Position numbers and translations under genes: made by a program | Shown: one piece after another, positions 54,309-63,025 of the stretch | Position numbering within the stretch: the first letter of the stretch is position 1 | Layout: the number at the start of each line of letters is the position of its first letter | DNA from: Paraburkholderia acidisoli | Lineage (GTDB): Bacteria; Pseudomonadota; Gammaproteobacteria; Burkholderiales; Burkholderiaceae | Direction: 5' to 3' | Length of the DNA stretch: 64,000 nucleotides | NCBI RefSeq assembly: GCF_009789675.1 | Contig: NZ_CP046916.1 | Coordinates: 186,001 to 250,000, forward strand | The notes under the pieces: generated by a model | Database searches by the model: none | Told to the model about the DNA's origin: nothing | What the model saw: only the letters and a program-made list of their open reading frames with translations

Positions 54309-57251
54309 GTGTCGATGAAGCACTACCTCGTCGGCATCGACCTGGGGACGAGCAACACGGTCGTGGCGTATGCGCCCGTTGCGGCCGCCGATTCGTCCAC
54401 GCGGGCGAACGCGCAGTCCGAGCCACGCGCCGGAGCGATCCGCGTGTTCGAGATCGAGCAGCTGACGGGACTCGGCGAAGTGAGCGCCGAGCCGCTGCTG
54501 CCCTCGGCGCGTTATCAAGGCGCTCCGGGCGAACTGGCCGCCGACGACTTGCGCCTGCCGTGGAGCGCGAGCGATGCCCGCACCGACGCCAAAGCGAGCA
54601 CGAACGCCAAGGCGAGCGGCCGCGCCGTCACCGGCCGGCTCGCGCGCACGCTCGGTGCGCAGGTGCCGGGGCGGCTCGTGGCGAGCGCGAAAAGCTGGCT
54701 CTCGCACGCGGCCGTCGACCGGCTCGCGCCGATTTTGCCGTGGGGCGCCCCCGACGACGTCGCCAAAATCTCGCCCGTGGACGCGAGCGCGAGCTATCTC
54801 GCGCACGTGCGCGCGGCGTGGAATCAGCGCTTTCCGCACGCGCCGCTCGAAGATCAGGACGTGGTGCTCACCGTGCCCGCGTCGTTCGACGACGGCGCGC
54901 GCGCACTCACGCTCGAAGCGGCGCGGCGCGCGCAGTTGCCCAAACTGCGCCTGCTCGAAGAACCGCAGGCCGCGTTCTACGACTGGCTCTATCACCATCG
55001 CGATTCCCTGCGCGCGGAGCTGGGCGACTCGCGGCTCGTGCTCGTGTGCGACGTGGGCGGCGGCACGACCGACCTCACGCTGATCCAGGTCGAGTTTCCC
55101 GGCGACGATCAACCGGGCGAGCCGCCGCGCGAACCGAAGATCGCGCGTATCGGCGTGGGCAATCATCTGATGCTCGGCGGCGACAACATGGATCTCGCGC
55201 TCGCGCACCTCGCCGAGAGCCGGCTGGCGACGGGCGGCGCGCGGCTTTCCGCGGCGAGTCTGTCGCAACTGGTCGAGCGCTGCCGCGTGGCGAAGGAGCA
55301 ATTGCTCGACGCCAGCGCGCCCGAGTCCGTGCCCATCACGCTGCTCGGGGCGGGCGCCCGGCTCGTGGGCGGCGCGCGCACGACGCAGCTCACGCGCGAG
55401 GAAGTCACGCGTATCGTCGTGGACGGCTTCTTTCCGCAAGGTCAAGCCGATGAGATGCCGCGCCGTTCGCGCGCGGCCATCGTCGAATTCGGTTTGCCCT
55501 ATGCCGCCGATGCGGGCATCACGCGGCACGTGGCGGCGTTTCTGCAACGCTTCGCGGGGCCGTCGCGCGAGGCGCTCGGGGTATCGTCCACGGAGACGGC
55601 CGCGCCGGTGCCCGCGCCCGTGCCCGATACGCTGCTGCTCAACGGCGGCGTGTTCCGCGCCCGCGCGCTGGCGGACCGTCTCGCCGGGACGCTCGGTGCC
55701 TGGCGCGGCGCGCCGCTCAACGTGCTGCAGAACGATCAGCCCGATATCGCGGTCGCGCGCGGCGCGGTCGCCTATGCGCTCGCGCGCGCGGGCCACGCGC
55801 CGCGCATTGGCGGCGGCTCGCCGCGCAGCTATTTTCTCGTGCTCGAAGAGGGCGCCGATCCGAACGGCGACGTGAAGGCGCGCGGCGTGTGCGTGCTGCC
55901 GCGCGGCACCGAGGAAGGCCGCGAACTGCATCTCGACGATCGCACCTTCGCGCTGCAACTGGGTCATCCGGTGCAGTTCCACCTCGCCTCGACCGTGGCC
56001 GACACGGCGTGGAAGCCGGGCGACATCGCCGATCTCGCACCCGCCGACTTCGTGCGCCTGCCGCCGCTCGCGACCGTGGTGCCCGCATCGGGTGACGCGA
56101 GCGGCAGCGCCGCAGCCGCGCACGAGCGCGCCGTGAAGCTCACGACCGCGCTCACCGAAGTCGGCACGCTGGAAATGCACTGCATCGCCACCGACGATCC
56201 CGCGCAGCGCTGGCTGCTCGAATTCGCGCTGCGCCGCGCGGGCGGCGCGCAGGCGGCGCACGATAGCGGCGAGGCGCAAGGCGGGGAAGGCGTGCCGCGT
56301 CATCCGCAGCTCGACGCGGCCATCGACGCCATCGAGCGCGTGTTCGGCGCGCGCTCCGCGAAAGTCGACGCGAAGGAAGTGCGGCGCCTGCGCGTGCAGC
56401 TCGAAGCGCAACTCGGCGCGCGCCAGCACTGGGACGGCCCGCTGTTGCGCGAGCTGTTCGGCGCGCTGTGGGAACGCGCGGGCAAGCGCCGCCGCTCCGC
56501 CGACCACGAGCGCCTCTGGCTCAATCTCGCGGGCTTCTGCCTGCGGCCGGGCTTTGGTTATCCGCTCGACGAATGGCGCGTCGCGCAACTGTGGTCGCTG
56601 TTCGACGACGGCATCACGCACGTCAACGAAGGCCAGGTGTGGTCCGAATGGTGGACGCTCTGGCGGCGCGCGGCGGGCGGCCTGAACGCGGCGCAGCAGC
56701 AGGACGTGCTCGACGCGATGACGTTCCTCGAAGAGGCCGCGGGGTCGAAGCGCCACAAGCTGCCGTTCGATCCCGCGAAGCTCGCGCCCGCCGACATGAT
56801 CCGGCTCTACGCGTCGCTGGAACAGGTCGCGGCCGCGCGCAAGGTCGAGATTGGCGAGCGCTTGCTGCAGCGCCTGCAAAAGCCCGGCGAGAATCATCAG
56901 ACGTGGTGGGCCGTGGGACGCCTCGGCGCGCGCGAACCGTTCTACGGCAGCGCGCACGGCGTCGTGCCGCCCGAAACGGCCGCGCAGTGGCTCGACGCGA
57001 TCCTCGCGCTCGACTGGAAGAAGGTCGAACCGGCGATGTTCGCGGCCGCGCAGATCGCGCGTATGACCGGCGACCGCTCGCGCGATTTGCCCGACGACTT
57101 GCGCGACGCCGTGCTGCGGCGGCTCGAAAGCGCCAACGCGCCGCCTTCGTGGGTGGCGATGGTGCGCGAAGTGGTCGCGCTCGACACCGCCGACACGGGC
57201 CGCGTGTTCGGCGAGGCGCTGCCGGCGGGGCTCAAGCTGATCGGCGTATAG
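54309..57251 (+). CDS. Divergent Hsp70-family protein B with DUF3731 C-terminus
   Basis: A 980-aa protein whose first about 600 residues form a second divergent Hsp70 ATPase (VGIDLGTSNTVVAYA; VCDVGGGTTDLTLIQV; LMLGGDNMDLALAH; LLNGGVFRARALADR). The last about 350 residues form an all-helical domain of the DUF3731 type (HPQLDAAIDAIERVFG, NLAGFCLRPGFGYPLDEWRV, WWTLWRRAAGGLN). The start is a GTG directly after the upstream stop, with an in-frame ATG two codons on. The tight packing indicates a complex of DUF2760, Hsp70 A and this protein. The biological process is unknown. Confidence 0.9.
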   Translation: MSMKHYLVGIDLGTSNTVVAYAPVAAADSSTRANAQSEPRAGAIRVFEIEQLTGLGEVSAEPLLPSARYQGAPGELAADDLRLPWSASDARTDAKASTNAKASGRAVTGRLARTLGAQVPGRLVASAKSWLSHAAVDRLAPILPWGAPDDVAKISPVDASASYLAHVRAAWNQRFPHAPLEDQDVVLTVPASFDDGARALTLEAARRAQLPKLRLLEEPQAAFYDWLYHHRDSLRAELGDSRLVLVCDVGGGTTDLTLIQVEFPGDDQPGEPPREPKIARIGVGNHLMLGGDNMDLALAHLAESRLATGGARLSAASLSQLVERCRVAKEQLLDASAPESVPITLLGAGARLVGGARTTQLTREEVTRIVVDGFFPQGQADEMPRRSRAAIVEFGLPYAADAGITRHVAAFLQRFAGPSREALGVSSTETAAPVPAPVPDTLLLNGGVFRARALADRLAGTLGAWRGAPLNVLQNDQPDIAVARGAVAYALARAGHAPRIGGGSPRSYFLVLEEGADPNGDVKARGVCVLPRGTEEGRELHLDDRTFALQLGHPVQFHLASTVADTAWKPGDIADLAPADFVRLPPLATVVPASGDASGSAAAAHERAVKLTTALTEVGTLEMHCIATDDPAQRWLLEFALRRAGGAQAAHDSGEAQGGEGVPRHPQLDAAIDAIERVFGARSAKVDAKEVRRLRVQLEAQLGARQHWDGPLLRELFGALWERAGKRRRSADHERLWLNLAGFCLRPGFGYPLDEWRVAQLWSLFDDGITHVNEGQVWSEWWTLWRRAAGGLNAAQQQDVLDAMTFLEEAAGSKRHKLPFDPAKLAPADMIRLYASLEQVAAARKVEIGERLLQRLQKPGENHQTWWAVGRLGAREPFYGSAHGVVPPETAAQWLDAILALDWKKVEPAMFAAAQIARMTGDRSRDLPDDLRDAVLRRLESANAPPSWVAMVREVVALDTADTGRVFGEALPAGLKLIGV

Positions 57252-57347
57252 AAACACGTGGAGCGGGCGGGGTGCAGGCTGGCTTTTTGCCCCGCCGCGC
57301 GTATCATCGAACGCCTGATTAATCGACGAAGGTAATCGACGAAGCCC

Positions 57348-58088
57348 ATGAATACTCCTGCCGATGCTTCTTCGCCGCGCACGCTGCGCGCGCTCACGCC
57401 GCTCGAGGCGCGCATCGTCGGCGTGCTGGTCGAAAAGCAGCACACCGTGCCCGACACGTATCCGCTCTCGCTCAATGCGCTCACGCTCGGCTGCAACCAG
57501 AAGACCGCGCGCACGCCGGTCATGAACGTGAGCGAGGCCGACGTGCTCGCCGCCATCGAAGAACTCAAGCTGGTGAGCCTCGTGTTCGAGGGCAGCAGCA
57601 GCCGCGTGCCGCGCTTCGAGCACAACCTGAACCGCGTGCTGGGCGTGCCGAGTCAGGCCGTCGCGCTGCTCACCGTGCTGATGCTGCGCGGCGCGCAGAC
57701 GGCCGCCGAACTGCGCCTGAATTCGGCGCGGCTGCATGGTTTCGCCGATGTTTCTTCGGTCGAGAGCTTTCTCGAGGAACTGGCCGAGCGCGAGCCGGCG
57801 CTCGTCGTGAAGCTGCCGCGCGCGCCGGGCGAACGCGAAAGCCGCTGGGTGCATTTGCTGTGCGGCGAAGCGAGCGTGAGCGCGGCGGCGGCCGCGTATT
57901 CGGGCGATGGAGCCGCGCGCGACACGGGCGGCGCCGCGAACATCTCGCTCGCCGACTTCGAAGCGCTGCGCGGCGAGCAGCAGCGTTTGAGCGACGAAGT
58001 CGCGCGCTTGCAGGCGCTGGTGGCGCGCATGGCCACCGAGCTGGGTATGTCGATGGAAACGCCCGAAGGCGATGCGGCCTCGAGCTGA
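57348..58088 (+). CDS. yceH: YceH-family (DUF480) protein
   Basis: A 246-aa cytoplasmic protein of the UPF0502/YceH family with two winged-helix-like domains. Typical blocks are LTPLEARIVGVLVEKQHTVP, YPLSLNALTLGCNQKTAR and VLMLRGAQTAAELRLNSARL. The last 45 residues form a coiled-coil-like segment (FEALRGEQQRLSDEVARLQA). Function is unknown, though the fold suggests nucleic-acid or protein binding. It follows the Hsp70 module by 96 bp and might be part of the same transcript. Confidence 0.9.
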   Translation: MNTPADASSPRTLRALTPLEARIVGVLVEKQHTVPDTYPLSLNALTLGCNQKTARTPVMNVSEADVLAAIEELKLVSLVFEGSSSRVPRFEHNLNRVLGVPSQAVALLTVLMLRGAQTAAELRLNSARLHGFADVSSVESFLEELAEREPALVVKLPRAPGERESRWVHLLCGEASVSAAAAAYSGDGAARDTGGAANISLADFEALRGEQQRLSDEVARLQALVARMATELGMSMETPEGDAASS

Positions 58089-58135
58089 ACGCGCGGCGTC
58101 ACGCCCGGCGCAAAACGGGCGCGCTCAGGGCACGT

Positions 58136-59191
58136 TCAGGGCAGGTTTTCCCGCAAGACGATGTTGAACTGAATGGGTTTCACGTCGGCGAGCGCGTCGC
58201 GGCGGTCGGCGACGTTACGGAAGATCTTCAGGCAATTGCCCACCATGGACTGCGGCGTTTGCGTGATGAGCGCGTCCATCGTCCCGTCGATCAACAAGGC
58301 GCGCGTGTCGGGCGTGAGGCCGTGGCCGATGAACAGGATCTTCTGCTCGGCCCTCGCCTCGACGATCGCGCGGCCCACGCCGTCCGAGCCGCCGCCGCTG
58401 TTGTAGATGCCCGCGAGATCGGGGTGCTGGTCGAGCAGGCGGCGGGTTTGCTCGTAGTTGCGCTCGCTGTCGTCCTGACCTTCGCGCAGGCCGATCACGC
58501 TCACTTGCGCGAACGTCGATTCCACCAGCCGCAAGAAGCCGATTTCGCGTTCTTCATGGCCGCGATAGTTGAGGCTGCCCGCGATCATCGCGATCTTGCC
58601 GGCCGGCCGTGGCCCCATGAAGCGGCCGAGCAGCAGACCGGCGGTGCGCCCCGCCGCACGATTGTCGATGCCCACATAGGCGAGACGGCGCGCATTCGAA
58701 AGGTCCGAAATCATCGTGATGGCCGGCACGCCCTGGTCCGCGAGCGTATTCACCGCGTCGCGCACCACGGGATGTTCGAGCGCCATGAACACCACGCCGT
58801 CCGAGCGCTGGCCCGCCTGCAACAGGCGCAGTGCGAGTTCGTTCGGATTGAAACTCTCCACGTACTGCACGCGGCATTTGATGCCGAGCGCGCTCCATTG
58901 CTCGTGCGCGAATTCGATGTAGTCGCCGAGCATGTGCAGGTAACGGTTCGTGCCCGCGGGCAGCAGAAAGGCAATGCGCAACGGCCGCGCCGTTTGCGAC
59001 GACGCATACGCGCCCGCATCGAGCACATAGCCCAGTTGCGCCGCGGCCTGGCGCACGCGCTGCGCGGTGACGTCGCGCACGCCGTCGCGGCCGTTGAGCA
59101 CGCGGTCGACGGTGGCCGTGGAGACGCCGGCCGCGCGCGCGATGTCGGGAATGCGCGCGCGGGCGGCGTAGGGGGGAATCGTTTCTGACAT
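58136..59191 (-). CDS. LacI-family transcriptional regulator
   Basis: A 351-aa repressor. The N-terminal helix-turn-helix and hinge read ARIPDIARAAGVSTATVDRV, LNGRDGVRDVT and RVRQAAAQLGYVLDAG. A periplasmic-binding-protein-like sensor domain follows (LRIAFLLPAGTNRYLHMLGD; AYVGIDNRAAGRTAGLLLGR; GIYNSGGGSDGVGRAI), most like the sugar-binding subgroup. It is divergent from the TRAP operon, with two copies of TGATGGTTTTTGATG in the 201-bp gap, so it almost certainly controls that operon in response to a sugar or sugar acid. Confidence 0.93.
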   Translation of the reverse strand: MSETIPPYAARARIPDIARAAGVSTATVDRVLNGRDGVRDVTAQRVRQAAAQLGYVLDAGAYASSQTARPLRIAFLLPAGTNRYLHMLGDYIEFAHEQWSALGIKCRVQYVESFNPNELALRLLQAGQRSDGVVFMALEHPVVRDAVNTLADQGVPAITMISDLSNARRLAYVGIDNRAAGRTAGLLLGRFMGPRPAGKIAMIAGSLNYRGHEEREIGFLRLVESTFAQVSVIGLREGQDDSERNYEQTRRLLDQHPDLAGIYNSGGGSDGVGRAIVEARAEQKILFIGHGLTPDTRALLIDGTMDALITQTPQSMVGNCLKIFRNVADRRDALADVKPIQFNIVLRENLP

Positions 59192-59213
59192 GAATGAGGT
59201 CCGATCAGCGGTC

Positions 59214-59228
59214 CATCAAAAACCATCA
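59214..59228. promoter_or_regulatory. LacI operator candidate 1
   Basis: CATCAAAAACCATCA, the reverse complement of the second site. It lies 23 bp from the lacI-type start codon and 10 bp upstream of a -35-like TTGACA reading toward the TRAP genes. Confidence 0.65.
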
Positions 59229-59238
59229 ATTGCGCGGT

Positions 59239-59267
59239 TTGACAGCGTCAGGCGGCACACCTAGTCT
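59239..59267 (+). promoter_or_regulatory. Candidate sigma70 promoter of the TRAP operon
   Basis: A perfect -35 TTGACA (59239-59244) and a weak -10 TAGTCT (59262-59267) are separated by 17 bp. The two LacI operator candidates flank it. Confidence 0.5.
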
Positions 59268-59325
59268 TGCAGCTATCGCGCCGATGCACACGACGATCAT
59301 AGGGCAAAGCGAAGCGCGCACGGAA

Positions 59326-59340
59326 TGATGGTTTTTGATG
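59326..59340. promoter_or_regulatory. LacI operator candidate 2
   Basis: TGATGGTTTTTGATG, an exact inverted copy of the first site 112 bp away centre to centre, lying in the leader of the TRAP operon. A partial third copy (CCATCAATC) is at 59352-59360. Confidence 0.65.
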
Positions 59341-59392
59341 TATTCGACAAAGCCATCAATCACACAATAAATCGGTTTGGAGACACGTCATC

Positions 59393-60418
59393 ATGACCAA
59401 CCAGGTTCGACGCGCGTTGCTGCGTGCCGCCGCCGCCGCGCCCGTGGCCGGCGCGCTGGGTTTTCCCGCCATCGTTCGCGCGGCCTCGGGGCCCGAATTC
59501 GTCTTCAAGTACGGCAACAATCTGCCGCTCTCGCATCCGCTCAATGTGCGCGCCCAGGAGGCTGCGAATCAGGTGAAGGACGCCTCGAAGGGGCGTATGG
59601 AAATCCGCATCTTCCCGAACAACCAGTTGGGCGGCGACACCGACATGCTCGCGCAGGTGCGCAGCGGCGGCATTGAAATGTTCACGCCGTCGTCGCTGGT
59701 GGTTTCGACGCTCGCGCCGGCCGTGGCCATCAACGCGGTGGGCTTCGCGTTCGCCGACTACGACCAGGTGTGGAAAGCGATGGACGGTTCGCTCGGCGCG
59801 TTCGCGCGCGACGCCATGCGCCGTGCCGGGCTCGAATCGTTCGAGAAGATGTGGGACAACGGCTTTCGCCAGACCACCACGAGCAGCGGGCCGATCGCGA
59901 ACGCGCAGAGCATGAAGGGCCTCAAGATTCGCGTGCCCGTGAGTCCCTTGTCGATCGACATGTTCAAGGGGCTCGGCGCGGCGCCCACGAGTCTGCAGTT
60001 TTCCGAAGTGTATTCGTCGCTGCAGACGCACATCGTGGATGCGCAGGAAAACCCGCTGCCGATCGTGCAGGTCGCGAAGCTCTACGAAGTGCAGAAGTAT
60101 TGCTCGCTGACCAATCACATCTGGGACGGCTACTGGTTCGTGCTGAATCCGCGCGCGTGGCAGCGCCTGCCGAAGGACTTGCAGGGGATCGCCAGCGACG
60201 CGTTCAACCAGGCCGCGCTCAAGCAGCGCGAAGACGTGGCGCGGCTCAACGGCGCGGCCGTGGCGGACCTCAAGAGCAAGGGGCTGGCGATCAACCAGCC
60301 CGCGCCCGACACGTTCCGCGCCGCGCTGCGCCAGGCGGGTTTCTACGCGCAGTGGAAGGGCCGTTTCGGCAACCAGGCCTGGGACCTGCTCGAACAGACC
60401 ACGGGCAAGCTCGCATGA
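59393..60418 (+). CDS. TRAP transporter substrate-binding protein (DctP type)
   Basis: A 341-aa periplasmic binding protein delivering a carboxylated substrate to the TRAP permease. A twin-Arg-containing signal sequence (VRRALLRAAAAAPVAGALGF) leads to the DctP domain: KYGNNLPLSHPLNVRAQEAA, RIFPNNQLGGDTDMLAQVRS, the carboxylate-binding Arg region GLKIRVPVSPL, and FSEVYSSLQTHIVDAQENPL. GGAGACACGTC lies before the ATG. It is first in the LacI-controlled operon. Confidence 0.94.
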   Translation: MTNQVRRALLRAAAAAPVAGALGFPAIVRAASGPEFVFKYGNNLPLSHPLNVRAQEAANQVKDASKGRMEIRIFPNNQLGGDTDMLAQVRSGGIEMFTPSSLVVSTLAPAVAINAVGFAFADYDQVWKAMDGSLGAFARDAMRRAGLESFEKMWDNGFRQTTTSSGPIANAQSMKGLKIRVPVSPLSIDMFKGLGAAPTSLQFSEVYSSLQTHIVDAQENPLPIVQVAKLYEVQKYCSLTNHIWDGYWFVLNPRAWQRLPKDLQGIASDAFNQAALKQREDVARLNGAAVADLKSKGLAINQPAPDTFRAALRQAGFYAQWKGRFGNQAWDLLEQTTGKLA

Positions 60419-60434
60419 GCGCCCGGAGCCATCG

Positions 60435-62387
60435 ATGAGCCGCGACACGGCGCGAGGACACCGCATCATGACCGACCAGGCATGGCATCCCGCCGAGGCG
60501 AACGCCATCGACGCAGCCAGCGATGCAAAAAACCACGCTGGAACCGACGCAAACCGCGCGTGGCGGCGCGGGCTGCATCGCTTCGACCGCGCGCTCGTCG
60601 GGCTCGTGGAATGGGGCGCGGCCGCGCTGCTCGCGGTGGAGATCGTCGTGCTGCTGGCGGGCGTGATCTCGCGCTACGTCTTTCACGCGCCGCTCGTGTG
60701 GTCCGACGAACTCACCGGCATTCTCTTCATGTGGCTCGCCATGCTCGGCGCCGTGCTCGCGCTGCGGCGCGGCGAACACATGCGCATGACCGCCGTGGTC
60801 GGGCGGCTCGCGCCGCGTGCGCGAGCGTTCGTCGATACCTTCGCGATCGGCGTATCGATCGCGCTGCTCGCGTTGTTGCTGCAACCCGCGTACGAATTCG
60901 CGGCCGGCGAAATCCCGATCCAGACGCCCGCGCTCGAGATCAGCAATGCGTGGCACGCCATGGCGCTGCCAGTGGGCGCGGCGCTGATGCTCATTGTCGG
61001 CGTGATCCGGCTCGCGCAGGTGGGCCGCCCGCGCGACGTGCTGGCGCTGCTCGCGCTGGCCGCGGTGATCGGCTGCATGGCGGTTTATGCGGCGCCGTGG
61101 CTGCAAACGCTCGGCAAACTCAATCTCGTGATCTTCTTCGTGGGCGGCGTCGCGCTCGGCATTTTCGCGGGCGTGCCGATCGGCTTCTCGTTCGCGCTGG
61201 CCACTTTCGGCTACCTCAGCCTCACGACCTTCACGCCGATGGAAGTGATGGTCGGCCGCATGGACGAAGGCATGTCGCATCTCGTGCTGCTCGCGGTGCC
61301 GCTGTTCGTGTTCCTCGGGTTGCTGATCGAAATGACGGGCATGGCGCGCGCGATGATCGGGTTTCTCGCGAGCCTCGTCGGGCACTTGCACGGCGGCCTC
61401 TCGTACGTGTTGATCGGGGCGATGTATCTCGTCTCGGGTATTTCCGGCTCGAAAGTCGCCGACATGGCCGCGATCGCACCCGTGCTGTTTCCGGAGATGA
61501 AGCAGCGCGGCGCGAACGAAGGCGATCTCGTCGCGCTGCTCGCGACCACGGGCGCGCAGAGCGAAACCATTCCGCCGAGCATCGTGCTCATCACCATCGG
61601 CTCGGTCACGGGGCTGTCGATTTCAGCGCTGTTCACGGCGGGCATGCTGCCGGGCGCGCTGCTCGCGCTGATCCTGTGCGTGGTGGTCTGGTGGCGCTAC
61701 CGCAACGAAGACCTGAGCGGCGCGCAGCGCTACAAGCGGCGCGAGATCGCGCGCATGGCGCTGATCGCGGCGCCCGCGCTCGCGCTGCCGTTCGTGATTC
61801 GCGCGGCCGTGGTGGAAGGCGTGGCCACGGCCACCGAGGTCTCGACCATCGGCATCGCGTACACGATGGTGGTCGGCCTGCTCGTGTACCGGCGCTTCGA
61901 CTGGCGGCGGCTCGGCCGCATGCTGGTGGACGCGGCCACGTTGTCGGGCGCGATCCTCTTCATCATCGGCTGCGCCACGGCCATGGCGTGGGCGCTCACG
62001 CAGTCGGGCTTCTCGCAGGATCTCGCGCAATGGATGGGCGCGGTGCCGGGCGGATCGTACGGATTCCTTGCGATTTCCATCGTCGTGTTTACGCTGCTCG
62101 GCAGCGTGCTCGAAGGCATCCCTGCCATCGTGCTGTTCGGGCCGCTCCTGTTTCCCATCGCGCGCATGGCGGGCGTGAACGAAATTCACTATGCCATCGT
62201 CGTGATTCTGTCGATGGGACTCGGGCTCTTTTCGCCCCCGTTCGGCGTGGGCTACTACTCGGCGTGCGCCATCAGCAAGGTCAATCCCGACGCGGGCATC
62301 CGGCCCATCGTCGGTTACATGAGCGCGCTCTTCGTGGGACTCGTGCTGATCGCCGCGATTCCCTGGATATCGACCGGCTTCCTCTAA
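60435..62387 (+). CDS. Fused TRAP transporter permease (DctQ-DctM)
   Basis: A 650-aa membrane protein combining the small and large TRAP subunits. Residues 40-195 are the DctQ part (four helices; FHAPLVWSDELTGILFMWLA). A linking helix at about 200-220 leads to the DctM part (FFVGGVALGIFAGVPIGFSF; LVSGISGSKVADMAAIAPVL; ATTGAQSETIPPSIVLITIG; LGLFSPPFGVGYYSACAISK). A second ATG at 60468 is an alternative start. It uses a sodium gradient with the preceding DctP. Confidence 0.93.
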   Translation: MSRDTARGHRIMTDQAWHPAEANAIDAASDAKNHAGTDANRAWRRGLHRFDRALVGLVEWGAAALLAVEIVVLLAGVISRYVFHAPLVWSDELTGILFMWLAMLGAVLALRRGEHMRMTAVVGRLAPRARAFVDTFAIGVSIALLALLLQPAYEFAAGEIPIQTPALEISNAWHAMALPVGAALMLIVGVIRLAQVGRPRDVLALLALAAVIGCMAVYAAPWLQTLGKLNLVIFFVGGVALGIFAGVPIGFSFALATFGYLSLTTFTPMEVMVGRMDEGMSHLVLLAVPLFVFLGLLIEMTGMARAMIGFLASLVGHLHGGLSYVLIGAMYLVSGISGSKVADMAAIAPVLFPEMKQRGANEGDLVALLATTGAQSETIPPSIVLITIGSVTGLSISALFTAGMLPGALLALILCVVVWWRYRNEDLSGAQRYKRREIARMALIAAPALALPFVIRAAVVEGVATATEVSTIGIAYTMVVGLLVYRRFDWRRLGRMLVDAATLSGAILFIIGCATAMAWALTQSGFSQDLAQWMGAVPGGSYGFLAISIVVFTLLGSVLEGIPAIVLFGPLLFPIARMAGVNEIHYAIVVILSMGLGLFSPPFGVGYYSACAISKVNPDAGIRPIVGYMSALFVGLVLIAAIPWISTGFL

Positions 62388-62485
62388 ATCGTCCTTACCG
62401 GTGAGGTTTTTCGCGTCGCGCGCCGTTCGCGCCACGCGCTGGCCTCGCTCGTCCCTTCCTTCTTTGCAGCAGCGTGGAGACGCTT

Positions 62486-63025
62486 ATGAGCCGCTATTTC
62501 GGCGAGATCAGACAGGCCGGTTATGTCGTGCGCGACATCGAGGCCGCGATGGATTACTGGAGCCGCGTGCTCGGCGTGGGGCCATGGTTCTACAACGAGC
62601 GCGTGCCGATCGTGAATTATCGCTATCGCGGCGAGGCCTACGAAGTGCACAACTCGGTCGCGCTCGCGAACTCGGGGCCGTTGCAGGTCGAACTGATCCA
62701 GACGCGCAACGACGCGCCTTCGATGTATCGCGACTTTCTCGCGGCCGGAAACACCGGCCTGCAGCACAACGCGTACTGGACCACGCGCTTCGACGCGGAT
62801 CTCGATCGTCTGCTCGCGCACGGCTTCAAAGTGGCGATGAGCGGCGAAGTGGGCAGCAATGGCCGCTTCGTGTACTTCGATACGGAAACGCACCCCGGCA
62901 CGGTGATCGAACTCTCCGAAGTGGCGGGGCCGAAGGGCAAGCTGTTCGACCTGATTCGCGCGGAATCGTTGAACTGGGACGGCCGCGATCCCGTGCGCGC
63001 GTTCCCCGACCTGAGCACGCTATGA
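62486..63025 (+). CDS. VOC-family (glyoxalase/bleomycin resistance fold) protein
   Basis: A 179-aa protein with two beta-alpha-beta-beta-beta modules: IRQAGYVVRDIEAAMDYWSR opens the first, LQHNAYWTTRFDADLDRLLA the second, and a metal-type Glu is in GTVIELSEV. Such proteins act as metal-dependent isomerases, epimerases, dioxygenases or lactone hydrolases. I start at the ATG at 62486, with GGAG 6 nt upstream; a GTG 12 bp earlier is less likely. Its stop overlaps the RuBisCO-like start as ATGA, so the two are co-translated and probably sequential enzymes. Confidence 0.85.
   Translation: MSRYFGEIRQAGYVVRDIEAAMDYWSRVLGVGPWFYNERVPIVNYRYRGEAYEVHNSVALANSGPLQVELIQTRNDAPSMYRDFLAAGNTGLQHNAYWTTRFDADLDRLLAHGFKVAMSGEVGSNGRFVYFDTETHPGTVIELSEVAGPKGKLFDLIRAESLNWDGRDPVRAFPDLSTL

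Noticed and set aside
52236..57854. A minus-strand open frame of about 1870 codons opposite the Hsp70 genes
   Set aside because: It is antisense to two clear Hsp70 genes and YceH. It is rich in Arg, His and Ala with no domain, as expected from high-GC codon bias.
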